NCBI RefSeq assembly: GCF_002797715.1
Contig: NZ_PGFF01000001.1
Span: 1,821,304 to 1,885,303 of the forward strand
Reading direction: 5' to 3'
Length of the DNA stretch: 64,000 bases
Source: Diaminobutyricimonas aerilata
GTDB lineage: Bacteria > Actinomycetota > Actinomycetes > Actinomycetales > Microbacteriaceae
Shown here: positions 28,798-41,019 of the stretch, in pieces
Numbering within the stretch: the stretch's first letter is position 1
Layout: every line of letters begins with the position of its first letter
Position numbers and translations under genes: made by a program
The notes under the pieces: generated by a model
What the model saw: the letters and a program-made list of their open reading frames with translations, nothing else
Told to the model about the DNA's origin: nothing
Database searches by the model: none

Positions 28798-29673
28798 TCA
28801 TTCACGCCCGAGGTCCCGGTGCTTCACGTTCACGGCCACTCCCGGCAGACCCCGAAGGCGGCTGGCGAGTTCCTCCGCCATCGCCACGGACCGGTGCTTC
28901 CCCCCGGTGCACCCCACGGCGATCGTAGCGTGCCGCTTGTTCTCGCGCTGATAGCCGGCGAGCACCGGCGCGACGGCGTGGGAGTAGCCGTCGAGGAAGT
29001 CGGTCGCGCCGTCCTGGGCCAGCACGTAGGAGCTCACCTGCTCGTCGAGACCGGTGTGCGCCCGCAGTTCCGGGATCCAGAAGGGGTTGGGCAGGAACCG
29101 GCAGTCCGCCACGAGATCGGCGTCGGCGGGCAGCCCGTACTTGTAGCCGAAGCTCAGGATCGTCACGTGCACCCCGGCGGCGTCTTCGGCGGAGAACTTC
29201 TCGGTGATCGACGTGGCGAGCTGGTGGATGTTGAGATCCGACGTGTCGATGATGATGTCGCTCGAGGCGCGCAGTTCGCTCATCCGCGCACGCTCCGCGG
29301 CGATGCCGTCGAGCACGGTGCCGTCGCCCTGCAGCGGATGCGGCCGGCGCACCTGTTCGAAGCGGCGCACGAGCGCGGCGTCGGAGGCGTCGAGGAAGAG
29401 CACCCGCACGGGCGCGGTGGCGCGGAGCGTCTCGACCGCCTGCTGCGCGTCGGCGAAGAGCTTGCCACCGCGCACGTCGACGACGGCGGCGATCTTCGGC
29501 AGGGTGTCCCCCGCGCGGGCGGCGAGGTCGACGAGCGGACCGAGCATCTGCGGCGGCAGGTTGTCGACGACGTACCAGCCGAGGTCCTCGAGCGCGTTGC
29601 CGACGGTCGATCGACCCGCCCCCGACATGCCGGTGACGATGAGCAGCTCCTGGGCGGGTGTTCCATCGCTCAT
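28798..29673 (-). CDS. rapZ: RapZ/YvcJ-family nucleotide-binding protein
   Basis: 291 residues from MSDGTPAQ, preceded by AGGAGG. The P-loop is GMSGAGRST (residues 15-23). Other landmarks are the Walker B-like VLFLDASD, the conserved [11 protein letters not shown] and [14 protein letters not shown], and the C-terminal [16 protein letters not shown]. In enterobacteria RapZ steers small-RNA decay; in Gram-positives it is a GTP/ATP-binding protein of less clear role. It lies in the uvrC-rapZ-whiA cluster. Confidence 0.94.
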   Translation of the reverse strand: MSDGTPAQELLIVTGMSGAGRSTVGNALEDLGWYVVDNLPPQMLGPLVDLAARAGDTLPKIAAVVDVRGGKLFADAQQAVETLRATAPVRVLFLDASDAALVRRFEQVRRPHPLQGDGTVLDGIAAERARMSELRASSDIIIDTSDLNIHQLATSITEKFSAEDAAGVHVTILSFGYKYGLPADADLVADCRFLPNPFWIPELRAHTGLDEQVSSYVLAQDGATDFLDGYSHAVAPVLAGYQRENKRHATIAVGCTGGKHRSVAMAEELASRLRGLPGVAVNVKHRDLGRE

Positions 29674-29713
29674 GACGGGAGCTTCCTCCTGGCGTTGCGG
29701 GCGGACTTCCACC

Positions 29714-31720
29714 CTACTCGCGCGGCGCGTGCAGTCGCTCCACGATCGCGGCGGCGAGGGTCGGACCGATGCCCTTCACTTCGGCGATCGCGGCCGGCTC
29801 GGCCGCCTTGAGCCGGGTGACGGAACCGAAGTGGCGCAGCAGCTCGCGCACGCGTGAGGGCCCGAGTCCGGGGATCTCGGAGAGCTGGGAGTTGATGTCG
29901 CGCTTACGCCGCTGCCGCTGGTGGGTGATGGCGAACCGGTGCGCCTCGTCGCGGATGCGCTGGATGAGGAACAGCGCGTCGCTGTTGCGCGGCAGGATGA
30001 TCGGGAAGTCGGAATCGGGCAGCCAGATCTCCTCGAGGCGCTTCGCGATGCCGGCGAGCTGGATGCCCGTGACCCCGCTCTCCTCCAGGGCGCGAGCCGC
30101 CGCCTGCACCTGGGGCTGACCGCCGTCGACGATGAGCAGGTTCGGGCGGTAGGCGAACTTCCCCGGCCGGGTGCCGCTCGCCGCGTCGGGACCGGGGTCT
30201 CCGTCGAGGGCGGCCGCGTCGATCGGCGTGCCGGCGTCGAGCGCCGTCTCGTCCCCCGACTGTTCCTCCGTCGCGTCGCCCGTCGAGACGGGGATGACGG
30301 CGTCCCGGTCCTCCGGCGACCCGGCCGCCGTGGGCTCATCCTTCAGATACGCGAGACGCCGGGTGAGCACCTGGTACAGCGACTCGGTGTCGTCGGTCGA
30401 GTCGGCGACGTTGAACCGGCGGTACTGGTCCTTGCGCGGCAGGCCGTCCTCGAAGACGACCATCGACGCGACGATGTTGGTGCCGGAGAGGTGCGAGACG
30501 TCGTAGCACTCCATCCGCAGCGGTGCCTCCGGCATGCCGAGCGCCTCCTGCAGATCCGCGAGGGCCTGCGAGCGGGCGACGAAGTCGCCGCTGCGCCGCG
30601 TCTTGTAGAGCGCGAGCGCGTTCTTCGCGTTCATCTCGACCGTCTTCGCGAGCGACGCCTTCTCGCCGCGCTGCGCGACCCGCAGATCGACCTTCGATCC
30701 CCCGCGCAGCTGGCCGAGGAAACGCTCGAGGTCGGTCGCGTCGTCGGGAAGGGCGGGCACGAGCACCTCGCGGGGCGGGGTGTCGTCGCCGTCGTACGCG
30801 TTCTGCAGCACCGTCTCGACGAGCTCGCCGAGTTCGACGTCGAGCTCCTTGTCGACGACCCACGAACGCACACCGCGGATGCGGCCGCCGCGCACGATGA
30901 ACTGCTGCACCGCGGCGGCGAGCTCGTCGTGGGCGATGCCGAAGACGTCGGCGTCCACGCGATCTCGCAGCACCACGGCGCTCTTCTCGAGGGCGTTCTC
31001 GAGCGCGGCGATCTGGTCGCGGTACCGGGCCGCGGACTCGTAGTCGAACTCGGCGGCCGCCTCGCGCATCCAGCGCTGCAGATCGGCGATGTAGCGGGAG
31101 TCGTTGCCGCCCATGAACGAGACGAAGTCGTCGGCGATCCGGCGGTGCTCGTCGAGGCTCACGCGGCGCACGCACGGGGCGGCGCACTTGCCGATGTCGC
31201 CGAGCAGACACGGTCGGCCGGTCTGCTGAGCCCGTTTGTAGACGCCTTCGCTGCAACTGCGCATCGGGAACGCCTTGAGCATCTGGTCGACCGTCTCGCG
31301 GATCGCCCAGACCTTGGTGTACGGGCCGAAGTACTTCGCCCCCGGGATCTTGCGGTTCCGGGTGACCATCACCCGCGGCACCTCGTCGCCGAGGGTCACC
31401 GCGAGGTACGGGTAGGTCTTGTCGTCGCGGAACTTGACGTTGAACGGCGGCTCGAATTCCTTGATCCAGGTGTATTCGAGCTGCAGCGATTCGAACTCGC
31501 TCGCGACGACGGTCCACTCCACGCTGCGCGCCGTCAGCACCATGCGCCGGGTGCGCTCGTGCAGCGTGTGCAGCGGCGCGAAGTAGTTGCTCAACCGGGC
31601 GCGCAGGTTCTTCGCCTTGCCCACATAGAGCACGCGGTTCTTCTCATCGCGGAACCGGTACACCCCCGGCTGGGTCGGGATCTCCCCCGCCTTCGGCCGC
31701 CAGGTGAGCGTGTCGCTCAT
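29714..31720 (-). CDS. uvrC: excinuclease ABC subunit C
   Basis: 668 residues. The GIY-YIG nuclease is at the N-terminus ([25 protein letters not shown]). The UVR motif is [20 protein letters not shown], followed by the RNase H-like endonuclease ([35 protein letters not shown]). The C-terminal helix-hairpin-helix pairs include [13 protein letters not shown] and [12 protein letters not shown]-like sequence. It makes both incisions in nucleotide excision repair. An insertion of about 60 residues around 460-520, acidic and Ala/Asp/Thr-rich, looks lineage-specific. It starts 19 nt after uvrA. Confidence 0.95.
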   Translation of the reverse strand: MSDTLTWRPKAGEIPTQPGVYRFRDEKNRVLYVGKAKNLRARLSNYFAPLHTLHERTRRMVLTARSVEWTVVASEFESLQLEYTWIKEFEPPFNVKFRDDKTYPYLAVTLGDEVPRVMVTRNRKIPGAKYFGPYTKVWAIRETVDQMLKAFPMRSCSEGVYKRAQQTGRPCLLGDIGKCAAPCVRRVSLDEHRRIADDFVSFMGGNDSRYIADLQRWMREAAAEFDYESAARYRDQIAALENALEKSAVVLRDRVDADVFGIAHDELAAAVQQFIVRGGRIRGVRSWVVDKELDVELGELVETVLQNAYDGDDTPPREVLVPALPDDATDLERFLGQLRGGSKVDLRVAQRGEKASLAKTVEMNAKNALALYKTRRSGDFVARSQALADLQEALGMPEAPLRMECYDVSHLSGTNIVASMVVFEDGLPRKDQYRRFNVADSTDDTESLYQVLTRRLAYLKDEPTAAGSPEDRDAVIPVSTGDATEEQSGDETALDAGTPIDAAALDGDPGPDAASGTRPGKFAYRPNLLIVDGGQPQVQAAARALEESGVTGIQLAGIAKRLEEIWLPDSDFPIILPRNSDALFLIQRIRDEAHRFAITHQRQRRKRDINSQLSEIPGLGPSRVRELLRHFGSVTRLKAAEPAAIAEVKGIGPTLAAAIVERLHAPRE

Positions 31721-31739
31721 CTCGACTCGTCGCTCATGG

Positions 31740-34604
<2,865 letters not shown>

Positions 34605-34611
34605 TCCATCT

Positions 34612-34634
34612 ATTGTATGGCGACCACCGACATC
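34612..34634 (-). promoter_or_regulatory. uvrA promoter with DNA-damage-type upstream motif
   Basis: On the minus strand, GATGTCGGTGGT (34623-34634) is followed 5 nt later by TACAAT (34612-34617). TGTCGGTG-N7-TACAAT resembles the mycobacterial LexA-independent motif TTGTCRGTG-N8-TAnnnT that is linked to PafBC. The identical 12-mer lies upstream of uvrB. Confidence 0.65.
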
Positions 34635-34671
34635 GACCTTCCGCGTTCGCTGTGGGCGCGGGTCGGAGCGC

Positions 34672-35025
34672 TCAGGACCGCGCGAACGGGGCGCGGGCCA
34701 CTCGTCCTACGGCGTGCCCCGCTCGGGTGAACACCCGCACGGTGGCGCGCCACACGCGGGTGAACGGCCCTCCGCGAGCCGCGTCTGCCGCGGGGACCGG
34801 TCCTGCGGCGGTCCCCTCGACACCCGGCGTCGTGGGCGCCTCCGGGGTGGGGTGGCCCGACGCGCCGGCGGAGGCGCGGAGGGCGCGCAGCACGTCGCGG
34901 TCGATGGTCTCCTCGGCGTTCACGCGCGCGTGCGCGAGCATCCGCTCGGTGATGACGCGGCGGGGCACGGTCTCGACGAGTGCCTGCGGGTTGAACGGAG
35001 GTGCGGGACGGCGGCGCTCGGACAT
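34672..35025 (-). CDS. hypothetical protein between uvrB and uvrA
   Basis: 117 residues from MSERRRP, with GAGGAGG just upstream. The N-terminal third is helical and conserved-looking ([33 protein letters not shown] in parts). The middle is Pro/Ala/Gly-rich and low complexity, and the C-terminus is basic. No membrane segment, signal peptide or known domain was recognised. Its position inside the uvr cluster suggests nothing definite. Confidence 0.6.
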   Translation of the reverse strand: MSERRRPAPPFNPQALVETVPRRVITERMLAHARVNAEETIDRDVLRALRASAGASGHPTPEAPTTPGVEGTAAGPVPAADAARGGPFTRVWRATVRVFTRAGHAVGRVARAPFARS

Positions 35026-35127
35026 GGACCTCCTCGAGGCGCCCGGGCGACGCCGTGTCGTCACCCTACGTGCACCGCGGCCGGGCGGGCGATGGGGAGC
35101 ACTCCCCTGCCGCCCGCCCGGTACGCG

Positions 35128-37194
35128 TCATCGCACGTGGCCGACGGTCTCCATCTGCCGCAGCTCCTTCTTGAGCTCCGACACCTCGTCGCGCAGCCGC
35201 GCGGCGAGTTCGAACTTGAGCTCGGCGGCCGCATTGAGCATCTGCTCGTTGAGGTCGGCGATGATCGTCTCGAGTTCGCCGGCGCCTTGCGCGGCGAGTC
35301 CCTCGCGGCGCAGCCCGGGGGTGGGCGAGCGCTTCTTGCCGTCGCGACCCTTGAGCAGCGCCGCCGTGTCGGCTCCCTCGCGCGCGAGCACATCGGTGAT
35401 GTCCGCGATCTTCTTCCGCAGCGGCTGCGGGTCGATGCCGTGCTCGGTGTTGTAGGCGACCTGCTTCTCGCGACGCCGGTTCGTCTCCTCGATCGCCATC
35501 TTCATCGAGTCGGTGAGCACATCGGCGTACATGTGCACCTGACCGGAGACGTTCCGCGCGGCGCGGCCGATCGTCTGGATGAGCGACGTCGACGAGCGCA
35601 GGAAGCCCTCCTTGTCGGCGTCGAGGATCGCGACGAGCGACACCTCGGGGAGGTCGAGGCCCTCGCGGAGCAGGTTGATGCCGACGAGCACGTCGTAGAC
35701 GCCGGCGCGCAGCTCGGTGAGCAGCTCGACGCGCCGCAGCGTGTCGACGTCGGAGTGCAGATAACGCACGCGCACGCCGGCCTCGCCGAGGTAGTCGGTG
35801 AGCTCCTCCGCCATCTTCTTCGTGAGCGTCGTGACGAGCACGCGTTCGTCGCGCTCGACCCGCAGCCGGATCTGCTCGAGCAGGTCGTCGATCTGCCCCT
35901 TCGTCGGCTTGACGACGATTTCGGGGTCGATGAGGCCGGTCGGGCGGATGATCTGCTCGACGATGCTGTCGGTGATGCCGAGCTCGTACTTGCCCGGTGT
36001 CGCCGAGAGGTACACCTTCTGCCCGACGCGCTCGAGGAACTCCTCCCACTTGAGCGGACGGTTGTCCATCGCGCTCGGCAGGCGGAAACCGTGCTCCACG
36101 AGGGTGCGTTTGCGCGACGCGTCGCCCTCGAACATCGCGCCGATCTGCGGCACGGTCACGTGCGACTCGTCGATGACGACGAGGAAGTCCTCGGGGAAGT
36201 AGTCGAGCAAGCAGTGCGGCGCCTCACCGGGGGCGCGGCCGTCGATGTGCCGCGAGTAGTTCTCGATGCCGTTGCAGAAGCCGATCTGCTCCATCATCTC
36301 GAGGTCGAAGGTCGTGCGCATCCGCAGCCGCTGCGCCTCGAGCAGCTTGCCCTGACGTTCGAGTTCGGTGAGCCGTTCGCCGAGCTCGACCTTGATCGTC
36401 TCGATGGCGCGCTTCATCGTGTCGGGGCTCGCGGCGTAGTGGGTCGCCGGGAACACCGACACCGCGTCGAGCTTCTGGATGACCTCGCCGGTGAGCGGGT
36501 GCAGCGAGTACAGCGCCTCGATCTCGTCGCCGAACATCTCGATGCGGATGGCGTGCTCTTCGTACACCGGGATGATCTCGACCGTGTCGCCGCGCACCCG
36601 GAACTTGCCGCGCGAGAAGTCGAGGTCGTTGCGCTGGTACTGCATGTTGACGAACTTGCGCACGAGCTGGTCGCGCGGGATGCGATCGCCGACCTGCAGG
36701 GCGACCATCGCCTCGAGGTACTCCTCCGCGGCACCGAGGCCGTAGATGCACGAGACGGTCGAGACGACCACCACGTCACGCCGGCTGAGCAGCGAGTTCG
36801 TGGTCGAGTGGCGCAAGCGCTCCACCTCGGCGTTGATCGAGCTGTCCTTCTCGATGAAGGTGTCGGTCTGCGGCACGTACGCCTCGGGCTGGTAGTAGTC
36901 GTAGTACGACACGAAGTACTCGATGGCGTTGTTCGGCATCAGGTCGCGGAACTCCGTCGCGAGCTGCGCGGCGAGCGTCTTGTTGTGGGCGAGCACGAGC
37001 GTGGGCCGTTGCACCTGCTCGATGAGCCACGCGGTGGTCGCGGACTTACCGGTACCGGTCGCGCCGAGCAGCACGACGTCGGTCTCGCCGGCGTTGATGC
37101 GGGCGGCGAGCTCGTGGATCGCCTGCGGCTGGTCGCCGCTCGGCTGGTACTCGCTGATGACCTCGAACGGGCGCACGGAACGGGTCGTCTGCAT
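35128..37194 (-). CDS. uvrB: excinuclease ABC subunit B
   Basis: 688 residues. The Walker A GATGTGKS is at 44-51. Other landmarks are the beta-hairpin region [20 protein letters not shown], the DEAD-like VVIDESHV, and helicase motifs IGRAARN near the end. The C-terminal UVR motif ([29 protein letters not shown]) contacts UvrC. It verifies lesions and loads UvrC. A TACGCT -10 lies 6 nt before the ATG, predicting leaderless mRNA. Confidence 0.96.
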   Translation of the reverse strand: MQTTRSVRPFEVISEYQPSGDQPQAIHELAARINAGETDVVLLGATGTGKSATTAWLIEQVQRPTLVLAHNKTLAAQLATEFRDLMPNNAIEYFVSYYDYYQPEAYVPQTDTFIEKDSSINAEVERLRHSTTNSLLSRRDVVVVSTVSCIYGLGAAEEYLEAMVALQVGDRIPRDQLVRKFVNMQYQRNDLDFSRGKFRVRGDTVEIIPVYEEHAIRIEMFGDEIEALYSLHPLTGEVIQKLDAVSVFPATHYAASPDTMKRAIETIKVELGERLTELERQGKLLEAQRLRMRTTFDLEMMEQIGFCNGIENYSRHIDGRAPGEAPHCLLDYFPEDFLVVIDESHVTVPQIGAMFEGDASRKRTLVEHGFRLPSAMDNRPLKWEEFLERVGQKVYLSATPGKYELGITDSIVEQIIRPTGLIDPEIVVKPTKGQIDDLLEQIRLRVERDERVLVTTLTKKMAEELTDYLGEAGVRVRYLHSDVDTLRRVELLTELRAGVYDVLVGINLLREGLDLPEVSLVAILDADKEGFLRSSTSLIQTIGRAARNVSGQVHMYADVLTDSMKMAIEETNRRREKQVAYNTEHGIDPQPLRKKIADITDVLAREGADTAALLKGRDGKKRSPTPGLRREGLAAQGAGELETIIADLNEQMLNAAAELKFELAARLRDEVSELKKELRQMETVGHVR

Positions 37195-37200
37195 GCCTCA

Positions 37201-37224
37201 AGCGTAAGCAGCACCACCGACATC
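37201..37224 (-). promoter_or_regulatory. uvrB promoter with DNA-damage-type upstream motif
   Basis: On the minus strand, GATGTCGGTGGT (37213-37224) is followed by TACGCT (37201-37206). Written as the damage motif this is aTGTCGGTG-N8-TACGCT, matching TTGTCRGTG-N8-TAnnnT at all but the first base. No GAAC-N4-GTTC LexA box is nearby. Confidence 0.7.
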
Positions 37225-37260
37225 AGGGGGCGGTGTTCGCCCAGGGCACGACGAGCGGGC

Positions 37261-37866
37261 TCAGCGGCCCCTGGCGCGCTCCCACAGCGCGTCGACCGCG
37301 GCGATCGTCTCGTCCATCGTGCCGTTCGTGTCGATGACCACGTCGGCGACCGCGAGCCGTTCGGCGTCGCTCGCCTGCGCGGTGACGCGGCCCTCCGCCT
37401 CCTGTGGCGACATGCCGCGCACCTCGACGAGGCGGCGGATGCGTTCGGCCCGGTCGGCGTGCACGACGACCACGAGGTCGAACCCGAACGAGCGTTCGCG
37501 CATCGCCTCGACGAGCAGCGGCACGTCGTAGACGACGACCGCGTGCGGGTCGCGTGCCTCGGCCTCGGCGAACAGCTCGCGCGCCCGCCGCCAGACGGCC
37601 GGATGCGTGATGGCGTTGAGATCCGCGCGTGCGGCGTCGTCGGAGAAGACGATGGCCCCGAGGGCGGGTCGATCGAGGCTGCCGTCGGCGGCGAGCACTC
37701 CGGGGCCGAACCGCTCGGCGATCGCGGCGAGTCCGGGCGTGCCCGGCTCGACGACCTCGCGCGCGAGCACGTCGGCATCCACGTGCACGGCACCGAGCTC
37801 GACGAGGCGACGGGCGACGACCGACTTGCCCGCGGCGATGCCGCCGGTGAGCCCGAGAAGGAACAT
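37261..37866 (-). CDS. coaE: dephospho-CoA kinase
   Basis: 201 residues. The P-loop GGIAAGKS is at 8-15; DADVLAREV and the lid region follow, then [11 protein letters not shown]. It phosphorylates dephospho-CoA to CoA in the cytoplasm. The C-terminal UPF0157 extension of mycobacterial CoaE is absent. A TAGGCT -10 box lies 6 nt before the ATG. It is divergent from the DUF4126 gene. Confidence 0.94.
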   Translation of the reverse strand: MFLLGLTGGIAAGKSVVARRLVELGAVHVDADVLAREVVEPGTPGLAAIAERFGPGVLAADGSLDRPALGAIVFSDDAARADLNAITHPAVWRRARELFAEAEARDPHAVVVYDVPLLVEAMRERSFGFDLVVVVHADRAERIRRLVEVRGMSPQEAEGRVTAQASDAERLAVADVVIDTNGTMDETIAAVDALWERARGR

Positions 37867-37872
37867 GCAGCC

Positions 37873-37901
37873 AGCCTAGGCGGACCCCCACGGGCTACCA
37901 T
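37873..37901. promoter_or_regulatory. back-to-back promoters for coaE and DUF4126
   Basis: TAGGCT on the minus strand (37873-37878) is 6 nt from the coaE ATG. TACCAT on the plus strand (37896-37901) is 6 nt from the DUF4126 ATG. Exactly 17 bp separate the hexamers, so each -10 occupies the other promoter's -35 position. Confidence 0.6.
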
Positions 37902-37907
37902 GCCAGC

Positions 37908-38510
37908 ATGCTCGAGGCCCTCGCCGGTACCGGGCTCGCGGCGGCCGCGGGCCTCAACGCCTATATCCCGCTGCTCGCGCTCGGGCTCGCCGGCCGCTTC
38001 GTCGACGTGGTGCAGTTGCCTATTGGGTGGGCGTGGTTGAGCAACGAGTGGGTGCTCGTGGGTCTCGGAGTGCTGCTCGTGATCGAGTTCGTCGCCGACA
38101 AGGTGCCGGCCGTCGACACGGTGAACGACTGGATCCAGACCCTCGTGCGGCCGGCGTCCGGCGGCATCGTCTTCGGGGGCGGCGCTCTCACCGAGACGGC
38201 GGTCGTCACCGATCCGGCGGAGTTCTTCGAGTCGAACCAATGGGTGCCGATCGTCACCGGCGTCGCCGTCGCCCTCGCGGTGCACCTGGCCAAGATGGCG
38301 TTGCGGGCCGTCGCGAACACGCTCACGTTCGGGGCCGCGGCGCCGGTGCTCAGCACGGTCGAGGACATCGGGAGCGTCTCGCTGAGCGTGTTCGCGCTGC
38401 TGTTCCCGCTGTTGGTCGTCGTGGTGCTCGCGGCCCTCGTCGTGGCGCTCGTGCTCGTCTTCCGGCGCTTGCGCCGACGTCGTGCCGAGCGGGCGGTCGC
38501 TCCCGCGTAA
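37908..38510 (+). CDS. DUF4126 membrane protein
   Basis: 200 residues with four to five membrane segments. It matches DUF4126: [17 protein letters not shown] near the N-terminus, [27 protein letters not shown] in the middle, and a basic C-terminal tail ([11 protein letters not shown]). The family has no assigned function. It is leaderless by its -10 spacing and convergent with the GNAT gene, 6 bp apart. Confidence 0.85.
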   Translation: MLEALAGTGLAAAAGLNAYIPLLALGLAGRFVDVVQLPIGWAWLSNEWVLVGLGVLLVIEFVADKVPAVDTVNDWIQTLVRPASGGIVFGGGALTETAVVTDPAEFFESNQWVPIVTGVAVALAVHLAKMALRAVANTLTFGAAAPVLSTVEDIGSVSLSVFALLFPLLVVVVLAALVVALVLVFRRLRRRRAERAVAPA

Positions 38511-38516
38511 GAACCG

Positions 38517-39299
38517 TCAGGGCGACCAGACGTAGGGCGTCGTCGTGGTGAGCGCCTGGAAACCGAGTCGCTCGAGCACGGGGCGACTCATCTCCGAGGC
38601 GTCCACCTGCAGATACCAGTAGCCGCGTTCCGCGGCGATCCGGGCGCGCCGCGCCACGAGCGCCCGGTAGATCCCGCGCCGCCGCCATTCCGGCAGGGTC
38701 GACCCTCCCCACAGTCCCGCGAACGGGGCGGCCGGTCGCATGACGAGCCAGGCGGCGGAGACGAGCATCCCGTCGGCCTCGGCGAGGAGGATCCGGATGC
38801 GATCGGCGCCGGCCACGATCCGCCCGGCCAGGTCGTCGGCGATCCAGCTCCAGTCCGCGTTCCAGACCTCGGTGTGCAACCGGCCGATGGCAGCGAGGTC
38901 CGCGGCGTCCGTCGTCTCGCGGAAGACGACGCCGTCGACCTCCGTGGGCAGACCCGCGAGCGTGGCGGTCGGTGCGACGAGAAGGGTCTCCTGCTCTTCC
39001 GGCACGAATCCCGCGGCCCGCAGCCGCTCGGTCAGATCGTGCGGACGGTCGTAGCCGTACGTCTTCCACTCCACCGGCAGACCGCGCGCCGCGAAGTGTT
39101 CGCGCTGCCGGGCGATGAGCGCGTCGAGGCGGGCGCCGCGGTAGCCCGTGTCCGCGGGGGTGCCGATGAATCCGGAACCCGGGAACGTGACGCGCACGAC
39201 GGGGCCGTCGCGCTCGGCCGGCGCGCCGTCCGCCATGGCGTCGAGGTCGCCGCGCACGCGGCGGTCGAACAGATCGAGCAGTTCGCGCGAGTCGGTCAC
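38517..39299 (-). CDS. GNAT family N-acetyltransferase
   Basis: 260 residues. The C-terminal half is a GNAT domain: acetyl-CoA loop region around TLPEWRRRGIYRALVARRARIAAERG (Q/R-x-x-G-x-G/A form, here RRRGIY) and the final YLQVDASEMSRPVLERLGF. The N-terminal half is less typical and may be a decayed second GNAT fold. The acceptor substrate is unknown. It is separated from upstream rpsA by a strong terminator. Confidence 0.85.
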   Translation of the reverse strand: MTDSRELLDLFDRRVRGDLDAMADGAPAERDGPVVRVTFPGSGFIGTPADTGYRGARLDALIARQREHFAARGLPVEWKTYGYDRPHDLTERLRAAGFVPEEQETLLVAPTATLAGLPTEVDGVVFRETTDAADLAAIGRLHTEVWNADWSWIADDLAGRIVAGADRIRILLAEADGMLVSAAWLVMRPAAPFAGLWGGSTLPEWRRRGIYRALVARRARIAAERGYWYLQVDASEMSRPVLERLGFQALTTTTPYVWSP

Positions 39300-39317
39300 G
39301 GTTCCTCCGGATACAGC

Positions 39318-39347
39318 GATGGCCGGGCGCTCGCGCGCCCGGCCATC
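39318..39347 (-). terminator. rpsA terminator
   Basis: A perfect 13-bp stem (GATGGCCGGGCGC and complement) with a TCGC loop, between the rpsA stop and the downstream GNAT gene on the same strand. Confidence 0.85.
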
Positions 39348-39359
39348 ATTCGGTACTGC

Positions 39360-40811
39360 TTAGTTGTTGCTCGACAGACGCTCACGCAGAGCGGCCAGCG
39401 ACTCGTCGTCGGCGAGCGTTCCGCTGCCGGCCGACTCGCTCGAGAAGGTCGAGCCGCCGATCTCGGCAGGCTCCTCGTTGGCAGCAGCGGCGACCTGCGC
39501 CTTGTGCGCCTCCCAGCGCGACTGCGCGGCGGCGTACTCCTGCTCCCACTTCTCGCGCTGAGCCTCGAAGCCCTCGAGCCATTCGCCCGACTCCGCGTCG
39601 AAGCCCTCCGGGAACTTGTAGTTGCCCTGCTCGTCGTACTCGGTGACCATGCCGTAGAGCGCGGCGAGGCCGGAGTCGAACTCGGTGTTCTCCGGGTCGA
39701 TCCCGTCGTTCGCCTGCTTGAGCGACAGCGAGATGCGGCGACGCTCGAGGTCGATGTCGATGATCTTGACGAACACCTCGTCACCGACCGACACGACCTG
39801 CTCGGCGAGCTCGACGTGCTTGCCCGAGAGCTCCGAGATGTGCACGAGGCCCTCGATGCCGTCGGCGACACGCACGAACGCACCGAACGGCACGAGCTTC
39901 GTGACCTTGCCCGGCGCGATCTGACCGATCGCGTGGGTGCGGGCGAAGACCTGCCACGGGTCCTCCTGCGTCGCCTTGAGCGACAGGGAGACGCGCTCGC
40001 GGTCGAGGTCCACCTCGAGGATCTCGACGGTGACCTCCTGGCCGACCTCGACGACCTCGCTGGCGTGCTCGATGTGCTTCCAGCTGAGCTCCGAGACGTG
40101 CACGAGGCCGTCCACGCCGCCGAGGTCGACGAACGCACCGAAGTTGACGATCGACGAGACGACGCCCTTGCGGACCTGCCCCTTCTGGAGGTTGTTGAGG
40201 AACGTGGTGCGGGACTCGCTCTGCGTCTGCTCGAGCAGGGCACGGCGCGACAGCACGACGTTGTTGCGGTTCTTGTCGAGCTCGAGGATCTTCGCCTCGA
40301 TCTCCTGACCCAGGTACGGGGTCAGGTCGCGCACGCGGCGCAGCTCGATGAGCGAAGCCGGGAGGAAGCCGCGGAGTCCGATGTCGACGATCAGGCCGCC
40401 CTTGACGACCTCGATGACCGAACCGGTGACCACACCGTCGGCCTCCTTGATCTTCTCGACGTCTCCCCAGGCGCGCTCGTACTGCGCACGCTTCTTGGAG
40501 AGGATCAGACGGCCTTCCTTGTCCTCCTTCTGGAGAACGAGGGCCTCGACACTGTCGCCGACGCCGACGACCTCACTGGGGTCGACGTCGTGCTTGATGG
40601 AGAGTTCGCGGGAGGGGATGACACCCTCGGTCTTGTAACCGACGTCGAGGAGGACCTCGTCACGGTCGATCTTGACCACGGTGCCTTCGATGAGGTCACC
40701 GTCGTTGAAGAACTTCAGAGTCTTCTCGACCGCGGCCAGGAAGTCGTCGGCAGATCCGATGTCGTTGATCGCGACCTGCTTCGCGGCCTTGTCGGTCGTT
40801 GCGATTGTCAT
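39360..40811 (-). CDS. rpsA: 30S ribosomal protein S1
   Basis: 483 residues from MTIATTDKAAKQ. It has four S1 RNA-binding repeats (starting near GDLIEGTVVKIDRDEVLLDV, GVVTGSVIEVVKGGLIVDI, GQVRKGVVSSIVNFGAFVDL and GQIAPGKVTKLVPFGAFVRV), then an acidic, Ala/Glu-rich tail. It binds mRNA on the small ribosomal subunit. The frame continues 51 codons upstream without a plausible start. Linkage to polA and coaE is conserved in actinobacteria. Confidence 0.96.
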   Translation of the reverse strand: MTIATTDKAAKQVAINDIGSADDFLAAVEKTLKFFNDGDLIEGTVVKIDRDEVLLDVGYKTEGVIPSRELSIKHDVDPSEVVGVGDSVEALVLQKEDKEGRLILSKKRAQYERAWGDVEKIKEADGVVTGSVIEVVKGGLIVDIGLRGFLPASLIELRRVRDLTPYLGQEIEAKILELDKNRNNVVLSRRALLEQTQSESRTTFLNNLQKGQVRKGVVSSIVNFGAFVDLGGVDGLVHVSELSWKHIEHASEVVEVGQEVTVEILEVDLDRERVSLSLKATQEDPWQVFARTHAIGQIAPGKVTKLVPFGAFVRVADGIEGLVHISELSGKHVELAEQVVSVGDEVFVKIIDIDLERRRISLSLKQANDGIDPENTEFDSGLAALYGMVTEYDEQGNYKFPEGFDAESGEWLEGFEAQREKWEQEYAAAQSRWEAHKAQVAAAANEEPAEIGGSTFSSESAGSGTLADDESLAALRERLSSNN

Positions 40812-40927
40812 GTAGTTGTTGCTCCGTAATGGACATGGTTCGGGCCATGGTCGACGCGGCGCCTGTGGAGGTTCCGGGATTTTGCCGCCATGGCAGGCGG
40901 ATAGGAGTCGCGAGAATGCGACGGTCC

Positions 40928-40957
40928 AGCTTACCCGCCCGTTCGAGCCGGGAGCAA
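40928..40957 (-). promoter_or_regulatory. predicted rpsA promoter
   Basis: TTGCTC (40952-40957) and TAAGCT (40928-40933) on the minus strand are separated by 18 bp. They give a leader of about 110 nt before the rpsA ATG. Confidence 0.45.
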
Positions 40958-40963
40958 CCGTCA

Positions 40964-40996
40964 CCTCCGCGCGTCGACATCAACGACGCGCGGAGG
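40964..40996 (-). terminator. terminator after the DUF885 gene
   Basis: A perfect 13-bp stem (CCTCCGCGCGTCG and complement) with a 7-nt loop, just downstream of the DUF885 stop and upstream of the rpsA promoter. Confidence 0.8.
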
Positions 40997-41019
40997 GGAC
41001 GTATTCCGTGTTCGGCTAC

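Noticed and set aside
34605-37300. LexA (SOS) boxes before uvrA and uvrB
   Set aside because: No GAAC-N4-GTTC-like palindrome was found close to either start; isolated GAAC halves (for example near 37235) have no partner.
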